Source: Talpa occidentalis (taxonomy: Eukaryota > Chordata > Mammalia > Eulipotyphla > Talpidae). From it: 64,000 bases of DNA. Under the pieces are notes generated by a model. The model did not search any database and was not told the DNA's origin. It was given only the letters and a program-made list of their open reading frames with translations. Location: NCBI RefSeq assembly GCF_014898055.3, contig NW_023603184.1:28312808-28376807 (forward strand). The letters run 5' to 3'. Every line of letters begins with the position of its first letter. Position 1 is the first letter of the stretch. The translations under genes and the position numbers were made by a program. Below are positions 12,180 to 23,934 of the stretch, in pieces.

Positions 12180-12720
12180 ACTGCCTTTCCTGGCATTTGA
12201 ATCATCACTTCGATGATGTGATAATATCTGCAAGTTGGGAAAATAAAAGTGGCATTTGTTTAGCCATAATTAATGAAATATTTATGTTGCATGAGACTAT
12301 GTGATAAAACCTTAGGCTTAGAGTCCTTTTGCTTCTGATTACATTTGGGATTTTTTTTTCTATGACCAGACATTCTGACGCCAGCTCTTTTACACTGAGC
12401 AGATGTCATGTAGTAAAAATGGGTGCCAGATGCTGTGAGCCGCAGAAGGGCGATTTGTTTAAGAGCTGGCTCTGACTTTTTTGCATTCAATTACTCTGCA
12501 GTACGAACCTTACACAAGCATTTAGGTAACTCAGCTAACTTCAAACATGCATTTTAATAATAGATTTCATCTCTGAATGCGTTCTAAGCTACACACCATA
12601 TAAATGGTGTTTAAGGAATTAATTGATTTCTGCATAATACCTTTTTTAAAAAATATGAAAAGAGAGCTGCAAAGCTCTTGGCAGGGACCCAGAAATGTAA
12701 TTAACATGGAAGGCCAAATT
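12180..12720. promoter_or_regulatory. Candidate intronic conserved regulatory element
   Basis: Repeat-free block with clustered homeodomain-type cores: agccataattaatgaaatat (12262-12281), aggaattaattgatttctgc (12614-12633), and ttttaataatagatttcatc (12551-12570). Balanced base composition and no decay towards known repeats suggest constraint. Pure inference; no alignment was possible. Confidence 0.3.
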
Positions 12721-12883
12721 TTCAGTTGCCCTTAGGTACTGCCTCCTCATGCTCATGGCAGGTGCAGTGAGGGGCCAGCAGGGAAGAAGGGAATTGGGTA
12801 AGCAGGGAGGAGGGAGAGGCAGCTTTGGGGGTGAAGCAAGAAAAGAAGCTAAGAGTTCAGTGAGTTTTCTTTTCCCATTTCAG

Positions 12884-12990
12884 GTCCCAGGCACATCCCC
12901 GTCAGATTGCAGGTGACAGGGACTGACTCTTCAACCTCCTCCTCTTCTGCAGATGAAGAATTTGATCCTCAGCCTAGCTTGCGGTCAAAG
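12884..12990 (+). CDS. MICAL2: MICAL2 / MICALCL coding exon, acidic linker before bMERB
   Basis: 107 nt, bounded by tttcccatttcag and aag|gtaaca. Joined to the single base left by the previous exon it codes 36 residues, beginning [10 protein letters not shown] and containing a Ser-rich run ([13 protein letters not shown]) with casein-kinase-2-like acidic Ser sites. It ends in phase 0 with RSK. This short linker precedes the bMERB domain. The Ser/Asp/Glu tract is typical of MICAL-family sequence just upstream of the Rab-binding domain. Very likely correct because frame, splice sites and family order agree. Confidence 0.95.
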
Positions 12991-13971
12991 GTAACAACAC
13001 TTGGCAAACCAAAAAGGGCCTTGGCTTGTGGGGGCCGTTTACCATCCAGATTTCAGACCCAATGTGGGCTCCAGCTGTGGTGGTTTCATTAGGAGGATCA
13101 CTTTTCATTGCATCTGACAGCAACTGCTTTTTTTTTTTTTTTTTTTTTTACCTGGAACACCCCAGGAATTATTTTATTTTTTCACTTTTAGAAGCTTGTC
13201 TTTCTCAGAGTCTCAGATTGGGGAGAAAAAAAAAACAGACATATTTACTTGAAACCATTTGGCGACTGCCGTTCCTAAAGTGGGTTTAATATGTGGTCCA
13301 ACAAGCAAACCATCGAAAAAAATCACAACAAGCAGATGCATATTTCCCAGGGGGGTAGCACAGCTTCATTTAAGAAGCACTAGAGGCAGATTGCATGGAA
13401 AATGTTATGTTTATTCTAATCAGAAATATGAAATGAACCATGCATTTGCATCTAGATGTGAGGGTCCCTACCGTGGAAGGGACTAGCTATGTGCTGGCTG
13501 GGGAGATGGCAGGCCTCCTCTTTGCTTTACTACCATTAGTATTTCTGGAGAACACTTCCAACCCTTCCTGGACCCATAGAATAAAAAATGTACACACTGT
13601 TATATGTCTTTCAATGTATCTGTCACATACACAGAGACATACATTTTTCCACCAAATCTCATCTTTCTTTTCTTTATCCACCAGGGCTTGGGGCATTTTC
13701 ACTGGGGCTGGGGAACTGAATGGCTGGACCTCAAATGCCTCCCGGTAGAGAGAGAAGCAGCTCACTGCTCTGGCAGTGTTTATTTTTTGGAGCAGCGAGG
13801 ATCCAAGGAGAAAGGGAGAGAAGCAAGTTTATTTACTTAGACTCAACTTTTCCATATCTGGCATTAGGAGCTTTGGCGTCATCTCAAGTCACTCAGGGGT
13901 TCTAGCTCCCCAAGGCCCAGCTTGGAACAAGTCAGGAGGGGGCTGGCACATGGCATGACAGTGTAGGGTGT

Positions 13972-14023
13972 GTGAGAGAGACAGAGAGAGATGGGGGAGG
14001 GAGAGGGAGAAAGGGAAGAAGAC
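13972..14023 (+). repeat. Purine-rich (GA)n-type low-complexity tract
   Basis: Almost uninterrupted G/A run from gagagagacagagagagat through gggggagggagagggagaaa to aagaagaca. Polypurine tracts of this kind can form triplex DNA. Confidence 0.85.
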
Positions 14024-14432
14024 AGATCGAGGATGAGCGGAGAATAATATGTATGGATTTCTAATTCCTAACTGTGGGGTGTCTGTAGTTAGTTGGGTGC
14101 TCAATATAAATGCATTCTGTTTTGTTCATTTCTGGTGTTCCTTATTGTCCCTCCCAACCCCTTTAGTGAGCCTGAGTTAAATCTGTATTCAAATGAGGCA
14201 GAGGCCCCAGCATCAGCCACCCCACACTTGCGGAGAACGAGTATAGTGGTGCAAATACATGGAAATAGCCGGACAGTGCTGTAGGGCAAGACTTGCAAAT
14301 TGCTCCTTGGCCCCTTCTGGCCCAAAACAGAGGCAGCCATCACTTAAGCTCACAGGGTGAGAGTTTTCTGCTTCTCCGGGCTTCGACATGGCTTGCTGTC
14401 ATGAAGGGGAAGCTGGCCATGGGGTTACTTCT

Positions 14433-14699
14433 TTTTTTTTTTAAGATTTATTTATTTTTATACAAGAGCTGGGGTACAGGCCAGAGGCGCGGGAGGGTGA
14501 GAGGATTCACAGAGACAGAGCAGGGAGCAGAACAGGCAGACGACAGAAATACACTGCTGAGGGGAGCAGCAGGCGCAACAGGAGAGGTCTGCCGCACCAT
14601 GTGGGAGTCTCACTGGCCGCCCGGGATTGAACCCGCGCTGCAGAGGCTGTGGAGAGCTTCAAAGCGCAGTGCTCAACCCTCTGTGCCAGCGGGGAGGCC
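14433..14699 (-). repeat. tRNA-derived SINE, older subfamily (copy 6)
   Basis: Antisense copy, tail tttttttttttaagattta, box-A end ccagcggggaggcc. Near-perfect target-site duplication ccatggggttacttct (14417-14432) / ccatgaggttacttct (14700-14715). Confidence 0.94.
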
Positions 14700-15399
14700 C
14701 CATGAGGTTACTTCTTTAGGACTTCCCAAGGCCTCGTGATATAAGAACGAGGGAAATTTTTTTCCATCTGCTTTTGTTGTTGTTTTTTTAATCTCTTCCG
14801 GCCCTTACTGGCGTGTCCCCAGCCATGTCACACTGGGCCCAGGTCAGCCCAAATGAACCTTGTGCAGGAACCCAGTGACAGGCTGGATACTCTCTTCCCT
14901 CTGTTTTGCCCTCCCTGCAGCCACCTGTCCTCCCCAAGGAATGCTGCATCTGAGAGCTTGGGCGGGTGACTTGTCCTCATCCTGCCAGATCTCTCCCTTT
15001 CTCTGTCCTTTCACGTCTTCTTCCTTAGCCTTGAGCCTCTTTCCTTTGCTCTCTGAGTCCTCATCACCATGGAGGCTGTAAGAACAGTGCCTGGTGCTTC
15101 TTAAGGCTATCAGAGCATTTGTCCACAAAGCAACCTTCTTTCCTATGTCAGCATCTTTTAATAAGAGGTGGTAAATGACTTTCTTTTCTTTTCTTGGTTC
15201 TCTTTTGCTGGCTCTTGATAAAGCAGCTGGAGTTCAGCAGCTCTGCTGCCGGGAAGTACTAGGATGGCATGATGCGGGGGAGGCAGCTGCCCTGACATGG
15301 TGTCAAGTGGTCTGAAGTTGAGGGGAAACTGACTTTTTTCTAAAGCAGGGATGGCACAAGGAAAGATGGTTTAGACTAGATCAAAAAGGGGGTTTTGGA

Positions 15400-15580
15400 T
15401 CCAGCACACCTGGGCTTCATTCCTGTTTCTATTTATTACTAATTGTGTCATGGCCAAGCTGTTTAACTTCTCTGAGCCTTGGTATTTCTTATCAAATAAG
15501 TGTAATTTGAGGAACAAAGGGATGATATATGTGACGCAATCAGTACAGTGTCTGGCACAGGCACTTCATAAGTGCTGGGG
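15400..15580 (+). repeat. MIR
   Basis: Order of MIR landmarks: cacctgggcttcattcctg, gccaagctgtttaacttctc, tgagccttggtatttcttat, then cagtgtctggcacaggcact. Highly diverged, as expected for this ancient tRNA-derived SINE. Confidence 0.75.
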
Positions 15581-16505
15581 TGTGTGATGTAGGTTAGTAC
15601 ACTGGAAACTCAGCGGGTATTTGTCAAACAAATGAGCTGACTTGCCATACAGATCAAGTTTGATAATTTCTGAATGGTAACTACCAGGGATCGCCACCTT
15701 TTTCTGGTGTCTAAAACTTGTAAGGGACGCTACCAGGATGCAGACATCTATTTTAAATCCTCCATTTTTGAATGCTCTGAGTTTGATAAGCTGGAGCACA
15801 CACAGATCCTGGTGACTAATGATGTGTTTGCACACGCAAAGGGAAGTCAGGGAGGGAAGCGGTCTTATGCCTGCCTCAAGCCAAGAAACACTTTCACTTG
15901 CATTATTTAGATACCTTCCTCTATTCTCAGGTTGGATTAGGCAATGGTGTCACTCTTAAAGACTATTTAATGTGGTTAAATGCTTTTTTTTTTTTTCAAA
16001 TTGCTATCGTGTTTGTGTTTCTCCCAGACCCATCATGCCTTGGCACTTGGCACTTATATAGAGTATAATTCTTTTTTTTTTAATGCTACCTCGCCTACCC
16101 CTAGAATATAATTCTTATATTATTCCTCCTTTAAACCAAATCAATGCTATCTAAAGTCACTCCAACCTACACACCTATATATACACCCGCTACACATGCA
16201 TTCCCAATCTGGTACCTACTAGCCACAAGTGGTTATTTAAATCCATTAAAATAAAATTTAAAATTCAATTGCTTATTCATACTAGCTTCATTTAAAGTGG
16301 CCATGGGAGGCTAGTGGCTTCCACATTTGAAATAATATAGATACAGAATACACCAAAACAGAGGACTTATTGGATGTCATGGTTCTAGAAGCTAAGCAGT
16401 GACTAGGAATCATTGGGCGGAGAGGGCAGAGTCCATGACAGTGTTTTGTAAATATCAACCACATTTTTCTCAGACCTGTGTTTTCTTTTCCATTGATTTT
16501 AGCAG

Positions 16506-16598
16506 GAGAGTAATACACTCAGAAGAAGGAGGAAACTGGAAAAAGCAACAAAACAACTGGTTAAACAAGAAGAATTGAAAAGACTTTATAAAGCTCAG
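16506..16598 (+). CDS. MICAL2: MICAL2 / MICALCL coding exon, start of bMERB domain
   Basis: 93 nt = 31 residues in phase 0, from ESNTLRRRRKLEK to KRLYKAQ. Strongly basic and helical (KQLVKQEELKRLYKAQ), it is the first helix of the bivalent Mical/EHBP Rab-binding (bMERB, DUF3585) domain, which in MICALs binds Rab8/Rab10/Rab13-class GTPases in their GTP form. The upstream boundary is a tandem acceptor (ttttag cag|gag). Using the first AG at 16501-16502 would start the exon at 16503 and add one Gln without shifting the frame. The donor is cag|gtcaga, with C at +3, a weaker match to consensus. Frame continuity with both neighbours makes the call secure. Confidence 0.96.
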
Positions 16599-17754
16599 GT
16601 CAGAAAGCAAGGGATGAGTGTGAGTTGGCTGGGTCCCGGGAATCTAAAAGTTCTTTGGAAGTCTGTATGGTGTTGGGAAGGTGGGCTCAGGGAAAGTCAG
16701 TCTCTCTTCTCTGGCTAATCAGAATGTACCTCTTCTAAAGGCCTCGCTTATCCCTGCTGGGATGCCAGGGCCTGGAGAGCCTAAATGTGGAGCTGGTCCA
16801 CCCCCAGCCTCCTGTCCATCCAGAAACATGCATCCTGCAACGCAAACCTGGAATAACAGCCAACGCTTGGCCTTGGGGACTCTCCAGGCCCCAGATGGCC
16901 ACAGAGCAGGGGTCCCAGTATTGCTCTCTGTAAAAATACAACCTGCTCCCAAATTCTTAACAGTGTCTTGCTAAAACAGCAACTACTAGCAGCAGTCTTC
17001 TTCCAAGATGAGCTGAAAACTTAAGTATCCAGTATTCTGATACAGATTTCCTGGGATAATTTGACCCAAGTTGATCTGCCCACCTTTGCCACAGACAGGC
17101 AAAATAAAGCAGAAAGGCAAGGCATTCTCCCTTTCCTGTGGGCCACAGATCCAACCTTAAAGGATAGTAGGGTTTTAGGACAAAAGAACTTAGAATGACC
17201 ACTCATATTCCTCCAGTGTGCTCTGCTATCCCTCTCTCCAGTTGTTCCTTTCATCTGTCCGTGCAAGTCAGGCATGGACTGGAAGTTAAATGAGGCCCTA
17301 ATTCCATAAGACTGATATTTTTATAAGAAGAGAAAAGAGAAGAGAGAGCCATCTTCCTCTCTGTGTACACACAAAAATTAGACCAGGTGTGGATACAGCA
17401 AGACTTCCTTCTAGCTCATGCCTGCTTCACCCACCACAGTGACTGGCTTGAGAGCCACCCCCAGTCACCTAGTAGACAGGGAGAATTCCCAGAAACTTCC
17501 CTCTGTCCACTTTCAACTTCTGAAACAGGTTTCCATGGCACATTTTAACTTTTTCTTGTACGAGCAAGATAAGTCCTCATGATATATTAATAGATTGGCT
17601 AACTCAGCAATTTTCCCCTCCTATTTTCACGCCATGGTGGATGGTGGTTACAGAGGATTACAGTGGCTTGTTGAGTCCTCATCTTCTAACACCATGACAG
17701 CCCTTTCTAATGTTGGAAATTTTCATTCTCGGTTTCTAAAGAATGACAGTCAGA

Positions 17755-18065
17755 GAAAACAAATATGTTTTCTCACAGACTTGAAGGCTGGAAGTACAAA
17801 ATCAAGGTGCCCTTAAGGGTAGGTTTCTAATGAGGCCTCACGTTCTAACTTATATACACAGCTGCTTTCTTGCTGTGTCCTCGCTTGGCCTATTTTTTGT
17901 GTACAAGAAAGAAAGAGAAATGGCTCTGGTGTCGTTTTCTCTTCTTATAAGGACATCAGTCTTATGGGATTAGGACTTCATTTAACCTTAATTACTTATT
18001 TAAAGACCCTCTCTAAATATAGTCACTTTGGGGCTTAGGGCTTCAACATAGGAGGGGTATGTGTG
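17755..18065 (-). mobile_element. MLT1-type LTR fragment (ERVL-MaLR)
   Basis: Antisense order of MLT1 landmarks: ttttctcacagacttgaagg, tggaagtacaaaatcaaggt, tcttataaggacatcagtc, gactcttaaatacagtcac-like text at about 18012-18030, and ttagggcttcaacatagg. A solo, non-coding LTR of a very old endogenous retroelement; no internal genes are present. Confidence 0.75.
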
Positions 18066-18179
18066 TACACACACTTTAGCCCACAATGACTGCCAGCCAG
18101 AATTGCACAGTAATCGGTACTATAGTCAGTTTCTCTTCCTTCAGCAATTCTATATGATGCCAACAAGAGATGGATTTAT

Positions 18180-18490
18180 TTATTTATTTTTTTAAAGTGG
18201 GTCTTGGTTTTTTTTTTTTTTTTAAGATTTATTTATTTATTTATACAAGCACTGGGTACAGTCAGAAGCAAGGGAAGGTGAGAGAATTCACCAGAGCCAG
18301 AGCGGGGAGCAGAGCAGGCAGAAGGACCGAAGTACACTGCTGAGAGGAGCAGCGGGTGGCAGGAGAGGTCTGCGCGCCATGTGGGACCCTCCTCCGGTGG
18401 TCGGGGAGCAGCCGGGGATCGAACCAGCGCTGCAGAGGCTACGGGCAGCTTCTCAAGCAAGCGCTCAACCGCTGCGCCACCAAGGAGGCC
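18180..18490 (-). repeat. tRNA-derived SINE, younger subfamily (copy 7)
   Basis: Antisense full-length copy with a near-perfect target-site duplication caacaagagatggatttat (18161-18179) / caacaagagatggatttat (18491-18509). Body and tail match the younger subfamily consensus seen here. Confidence 0.95.
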
Positions 18491-19711
18491 CAACAAGAGA
18501 TGGATTTATAATGATCATATTATCTTTAAAAGAGAGAGAAGAAGAGGGCATGAAGTTATAAGTCATTTTAGATAGAATTTCCATATTTCTCAGATTTTGT
18601 GTTTGAGACTTACACAATTTTAGCTGGGACAAGAACAGCCAGCCAGGTGACTGCTCAGACCCTGCACCTACTCAGGCCTTACTCCTTCCCCACCCCCCCC
18701 ACCCCAATCTAGGGGAGACTTAGAAAGAGACTGAGTTAAGGAGGAAAAGGAGTGAAACAGCGCTGGCGTAAGGCAAAGGAAGAAGAACACATACGTTCTA
18801 CCTGCCCAAGCAGCTGCTGGCCCTGGAATAGACCTGGTCAGCCAGGTGCAAAGTCTTCCAGGAGAGGTGACTTTCAGTAGCGTGGTGTTTGAAGGCAGAG
18901 AAAATTGGTGGGGGTGAGAAAACTGTATTTAGCAAAGGCTTCCCCCTACTTTTCCTCCTAATATACCCAAGAGAGAAGTTGCTAGTAGGAAAATGTGTAA
19001 ATGCAAACCCACCCATAACCATGGCCATAATAGGTGGCTCTGGTGAGTCTAGGAAGGTGTGAAGTTGTCTCTAAATGAATTAAGGCCTACGTGTCTTGTC
19101 TTAATAACCTCTTTGCAACAAATGCCTGTGGGCTTTTAGTTCATGGTCTGATGAAAGAATAGGCACCGTTCGTAGCTGAGATGAAGAGCAGCACACCCCA
19201 AGAAAGGAACACCCAGCCCCAGAACTGGCCCAGGCCCCCATGTGAAATCAACTCTTGGGAGGTATCAGCTGGCTCTTCCTGGGGAAATGGAATGTGAGCA
19301 TGCTTAGTATTTTCCCAGGAGCCCCTGACTTAGTCTGAGAGGTGGCTGCAGCTCCAGTCCCTGTGCCACGACCACAGTCAGAGGCTGGGCTGTGGGGAAT
19401 CCAGGGGTGCTCTGCCTTCCTTGCCCACAGCCTGTGCTGAGAGCATGCCTGTGTGGCTGGTCTGGCCAAAGAGCTTGTGCTGAGGTCTACTTGGGGGCAG
19501 ATTGAGCTCACACACACAGTCCTTGCCTTAGGTTTTCGTACTCTAGAAGGGAGATGCCAAGGTCTAGTTGTTTGGGAATTCAGAGGTTCCTCACCCTGTC
19601 AACTAAGAGGTAACACCACAAGGGCATTTCCTCTTAGAAAGTTAGTGGCAGAATCAGCCCCACACATGACTCTTGAGAGTCCCCATATGATATGCGATCC
19701 TGGTGTTGCAG

Positions 19712-19805
19712 GCCATCCAGAGGCAACTGGAGGAGGTGGAGGAGCGGCAGAGGGCTTCCGAGATCCAGGGCGTGAGGCTGGAGAAAGCGCTGAGAGGAGA
19801 AGCAG
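19712..19805 (+). CDS. MICAL2: MICAL2 / MICALCL coding exon, bMERB helix 1-2
   Basis: 94 nt between gttgcag and gcag|gtaagc. Codes 31 residues ([19 protein letters not shown] then [12 protein letters not shown]) plus one base. It continues the first long helix of the bMERB coiled coil with heptad-like Leu/Val spacing, and the EGVRLE-type turn (here [10 protein letters not shown]) that is the family signature of MICAL/EHBP1/MICALL proteins. It joins in frame to exons on both sides. Coding identity is unambiguous. Confidence 0.97.
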
Positions 19806-20559
19806 GTAAGCATACTGCAGAGAGGATGCAGTGGGCTTGGACCTGCATCTGTGGTCTGATAATAGTGCTGGCTGGTCAAACCATCAGGGGGAAACAGAGA
19901 CATCTGGTTCCCTGCTGTGGCTCTATCAGCATGGACCTGTGGTGCGAACCCACAGCAGCCTCGCACTTTCAAAATCTACTGGATGGTTCCATTAGAAATT
20001 CTGAGGGGTATTGGCCCTTCCAGTGACCGTGTAGCTGAGTTTCTGGTTTGTCCAGCTTTCTTCTACTGGTGGGTGTTCTTTGAAATTCAAGTATTAGGAT
20101 GAATTCATAAGAAATATTTAGGCATTCAAGGCTATAATACAATGACTCAAAGCCACAGAGCCAAAATATTGGTTTCCTCCTTTATTTGCTATGTGACCTA
20201 GGGCCACGTACATGTTTTAAACCTTTATAAATGTTTGTTTTATCCTTAAATGAGATTAATGGTGGTTCCTATCTTATAGAACCTCTATAAAGAACAAGGA
20301 AGGAATTATATTTGAAGCTTAATTTTAACACACTGCCTGGTACAAGATAAAAAAAAATAAATGGGAACTATTCTTCCAGTAGCTTTAGATTCTTAGATCC
20401 AAACAGGGTTCATCTGGTGAAGGCCTGCCACATACTGGACATGACTTCACTGTGTCTGTAACAATAAGAGAACACAGCTTCTGCCTTTGAGAAGGTTGTG
20501 GTCCTTTTAGAGATATCGACATGTAAATGAATCAATCGTAACCCAGGTGAACACATGCT

Positions 20560-20900
20560 GCCATAGGGAGAAGCACTGGGTGGAATGGGAACAGGTCAGG
20601 AGGCCCTAACTGGTCTGGGAAGGAGGTGTGGCGAGGCTCATCACCTGGACAGGGCAAGTGATTAAAATAAGAACTGGAAGTTCTTAGAGGAGTGAAGTGG
20701 TAAGAGATTGTTCAGGCAGAGGGAACAGCAAAGGTCAAGTGTGAAACAGCAGAGGGAACACTTGCAAAGGTCAAGTATGAAAAGATGTGAAATACCTTGA
20801 CAAATGAGGAGTCAAAGAGGGATCTTCAGGTGAGAGATGACCTAGAGAAATCAGCATTTGGAGACTGCCCATCAGTGGTGTGGCCAGGGAATTGGAGAGC
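20560..20900 (+). mobile_element. Ancient mammalian interspersed repeat, family not assigned
   Basis: Text such as gttcaggcagagggaacagc aaaggtcaagtgtgaaa (about 20711-20747) is shared in kind with a widespread old repeat also present at 62.5-63.9 kb. Within it the phrase cagagggaac...aaaggtcaagt is repeated twice about 40 bp apart. Confidence 0.5.
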
Positions 20901-21239
20901 TCCTTAGAGTTTGGGGGTGAGGGACAATTGCCTCTTTGGCTTTCTAATATGATGTATTTAGCCTTCTATATTTGGGGTAGAAAGAATGAAAAACCAAACT
21001 CTGAACACACATATCTCTGTGTATGATCATGTAATCACCACATTATTTATTAAACAACACATTGAAAAGCCAGGATATTTTAAGTCTTTTAAAATATCTA
21101 TAATTCGAGAGTGATGCTACTAGCGGGGCCGACCCAAATTTAGGGAGGCCCAAACTCATACAGTCAAGCAGGTGAAATTGTGATGGCTTCTCCCAAGCCT
21201 GCCTCCATCCATCCCAGTGAGGGCCTACCTGGCGAGTGT

Positions 21240-21395
21240 GTCCCTGGGACAACATTGGAGTCTGACTTCACCCCTCTGTGCCTCAGTTTCCTGGTCTCTA
21301 AAGTGGCAGTGATCATACTTGGCTGTGTGATGAGAAAAATGTAAGTGAAAGCCCTAGCACAGTGCCTGCCACAGGGTAGATGGATAAATAAATAT
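21240..21395 (+). repeat. MIR fragment
   Basis: cctctgtgcctcagtttcct, ctctaaagtggcagtgatca, then cctagcacagtgcctgccac are classic MIR steps. Confidence 0.8.
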
Positions 21396-21714
21396 GTGAC
21401 ACTTTTCTTACTGAAATACTAAAATACTGTGCAATTCCTTGCAAAGATAACCCAAATGCTCTGCTCAGAAGCAGGCTTCGTACAAAAATGGAAACTGCTT
21501 CTTGCTCCCGGAAGTGAGTATGGATACCTACTTTTGCAGCTGCTGTTGGGATTTTCAACACAATGAGCTGCCCTTGTTTGATGTGTGGTCATCTTCCCAA
21601 TCAAGAAGGCTTGTGCTTATCTTCACGAGTCTGCTGATTTCAGTGAGAGCATGAGAAATGAAAAGGATGAACCAGCAAAGCTGGGGCATGTTTCTGTTGG
21701 CTGGGAAGGCAATG

Positions 21715-21995
21715 TGGTATGGTGGGGTAAGTAGAGTTATAGGCATCAAAGAACCCTGTGTTCCAGTTCTAGCCCATGGCTTTTAGGCTGTGCTTCTGGA
21801 AAAATGACTTCACCTCAGTTCTTTCTCTGAAGATGGAGCAAATAGCCCCCATAGTACCAGAGTTTAGGGTAGTACTGACTCTTTGTACTCTGATAACGTG
21901 GGGATTGTCATTTTGAGAATTAAGGGTAATGGTAGGCAAAGTGTTTTCCAGAGCACCGACCATATTGTAGGCAATCAATAAAAGCCACCTGGTAT
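21715..21995 (+). repeat. MIR-like element
   Basis: Starts gtggtatggtggggtaagta, passes tgacttcacctcagttcttt, and ends in gcaatcaataaaagccacc, the order of a full-length MIR. Diverged. Confidence 0.6.
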
Positions 21996-22139
21996 TATTT
22001 TACAAAATATTATTAACTCTCCACACATATGCTTATAAAGAATTGATACTATTTATTACTGCTTGAAATTTAAATGATAGAAATCAAATTTTGAAAGCTT
22101 CGAAAAATCAACCTCACTCCGAAATGTAAAGAAAGGCTA

Positions 22140-22900
22140 TTTTGAATTAGCTAAAGAAACTCAGCCAGCTTGTGGTGTTTGCAAAGGTGTGCTAACCCAG
22201 CTGAAGATGAATCCCATTTATCCCCTTTATGTCCTCGGTAATTTAATTCCCCTGTGAGGTTTATGGGCCTTGTTTTCCTTGACTGTCCTTGGGGAAGTGA
22301 CAGATGCACATCAACAAGAGGTTAGAGACGAGAAGAGTCAAGTCATGGAGAGTGGCCCCAAAGGAAACCAAATGGAAGCTCTGTAAACCAGGCATCAAAA
22401 TTAATACACTCTAACTTGTAATAACATTTGTGCAATAATAATATTCCTATGTGGCTGAATATCCTATTCAGCCCCTTTAAGAGATTGCCCTGGTGCTTAA
22501 TGAATGACCAATGCTTATTAGGTTAAGTTGTATTTGAGCTGGCCTGAGCTGCTCTGGTTCAAGTGATTTAATGGGAATTATTTAATAGGTATTATTAAGA
22601 TAATTAGAAAATGATCACAGTTAGGCAATAATATTGAGCTATAAAGGTTGTGAATAACCAAATTTAGAGACAGGCCTGAAAACATGAGTAGTCTGCGACA
22701 GTTATGCAAGTCTCCTCTAATAATTATGTGAGCCAGTCTGAAAGGGTCTTTTGTTCCTAGGAGTTATTCATTAGGCGGGCATTGAATTAGAGGAACATGC
22801 GGGGGTGCAGGACAGAGGGCAGTGATGGCTGATGAGCAAAATGAGGCTTTGATGAGCTCCTAATTGTCGTGACAACAATTCCTGCTTTCTTTTTCCCCAA
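22140..22900. promoter_or_regulatory. Candidate conserved enhancer in MICAL2 intron
   Basis: About 750 bp free of repeats and dense in AT-rich homeodomain/POU-like cores: ggtaatttaattcccctgtg, gtgcaataataatattccta, tattaagataattagaaaat, caataatattgagctataaa, and ctaataattatgtgagccag. Such composition is typical of deeply conserved developmental enhancers. No conservation data were available. Confidence 0.4.
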
Positions 22901-23018
22901 CAGTCAGAAATAAGCTCCCCACCTCCACGAAGGGTTTTTCCCCATTTTGTCAAAGAAAAGGGAAACAAAGAAAAGCAAAACCCTAACAACCCACCCCAGA
23001 TGACAAGTCATTATATTC

Positions 23019-23080
23019 TGTGTGTGTGTGATGTGTGTGTGTGCGCGCGTGCAGGCGTGTATGTAGGATGGATGGATGGA
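23019..23080 (+). repeat. (TG)n/(CG) microsatellite followed by (GGAT)n
   Basis: tgtgtgtgtgatgtgtgtgt continues into gtgcgcgcgtgcaggcgtgt, then ggatggatggatgga. Alternating purine-pyrimidine with CG steps, a potential Z-DNA tract. Confidence 0.9.
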
Positions 23081-23934
23081 CATCCTTGACAAAGGGAATG
23101 GATTCCTGGGGTGATCTTCGCTGCCCAGAGTAAAGGACCAGGCTTTGCAGTGACCTGATTACCCCAGGCCTCACCCTCTGTGAGGTCAAGCCAAGCTTTG
23201 TCAGCCACTTAGCTTCCTCCTCACAATTTTCTTCTGGTTGGTTGGCTGGTCAGTGTGGTGGTTGGTGTTATGTGTTGGGGCTATGGAATTCCCTGATTTG
23301 GCCAGAGACCACAGTTCAAATTAAGATGATGTGGTAACAGAATCTCGGCTTTCTTTCAATACCTAAGGAAAGGTGAAATCTGATGAAAACTGAGGAGCAA
23401 CTTCAAATAGAGAAAGCCTTTGTCTCCAGGGAAGGTGTGTGTGACTTAGTCTTCCCATATAGCCTTACAAACTTTGGGGAAGGTTTGCTAATTGGATGTC
23501 TTCATTGAGTTCCCCGCTCCCTACTCTTTTTTTTTTTTTTTTCTAAGCAACTCCTTGCATTCTCCTACACTAAGATAGAAGGGTTTACAATTACAAAGGT
23601 CAGGTACTTGAGGGGGCCAGCAGATGGCAGCATATGCATACTGTATGACAAGAGAATGCACAAAGCCTAGCCAGGAAGAGGGAAGTAGTTTGGCTTCTAC
23701 TCTGTGGTTTTCATCTGGAGTGCTGCTGAGAAACAGGAGGAATAATAATTTCCTGCATAACATGACAATGTGGTGTCCTGAAAAAATACAGTGATTAGAG
23801 TCTGACATTTCTGAGTCTGAATCCCCATGCCATTCATAGAGAATGGCCAGGAATAAAAAGTCTCCAAAATTGCTGGCTAAAACAAGTAATGAGCTTGAGT
23901 TGATTTGCCACCATTCTGTACTCCAACTGGAGTC

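Larger units (their letters stand above)
2545..12883 (+). other. MICAL2: MICAL2 intron, 10.3 kb, repeat-rich
   Basis: GT-AG intron (gtaagt ... cccatttcag) of phase 1. Most of it is repeats listed separately: SINEs, a Tigger-type remnant and a stack of old and young LINE-1 at 4.7-10.2 kb. The last part, about 11.3-12.88 kb, is largely repeat-free and holds a candidate regulatory element. No further exon was found. Confidence 0.9.
12991..16505 (+). other. MICAL2: MICAL2 intron, 3.5 kb
   Basis: Phase-0 intron. It holds a T-tract at 13129-13149, a purine-rich tract at 13972-14023, SINE copy 6, a MIR at 15400-15580, and an AT-rich segment at 15.96-16.3 kb. It ends in gattttagcag, a tandem NAGNAG acceptor. 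No further exon seen. Confidence 0.9.
16599..19711 (+). other. MICAL2: MICAL2 intron, 3.1 kb
   Basis: Phase-0 intron with an MLT1-type LTR piece at 17755-18065 and SINE copy 7. The rest (16.6-17.7 and 18.5-19.7 kb) is single-copy-looking sequence without a recognisable exon. Confidence 0.9.
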
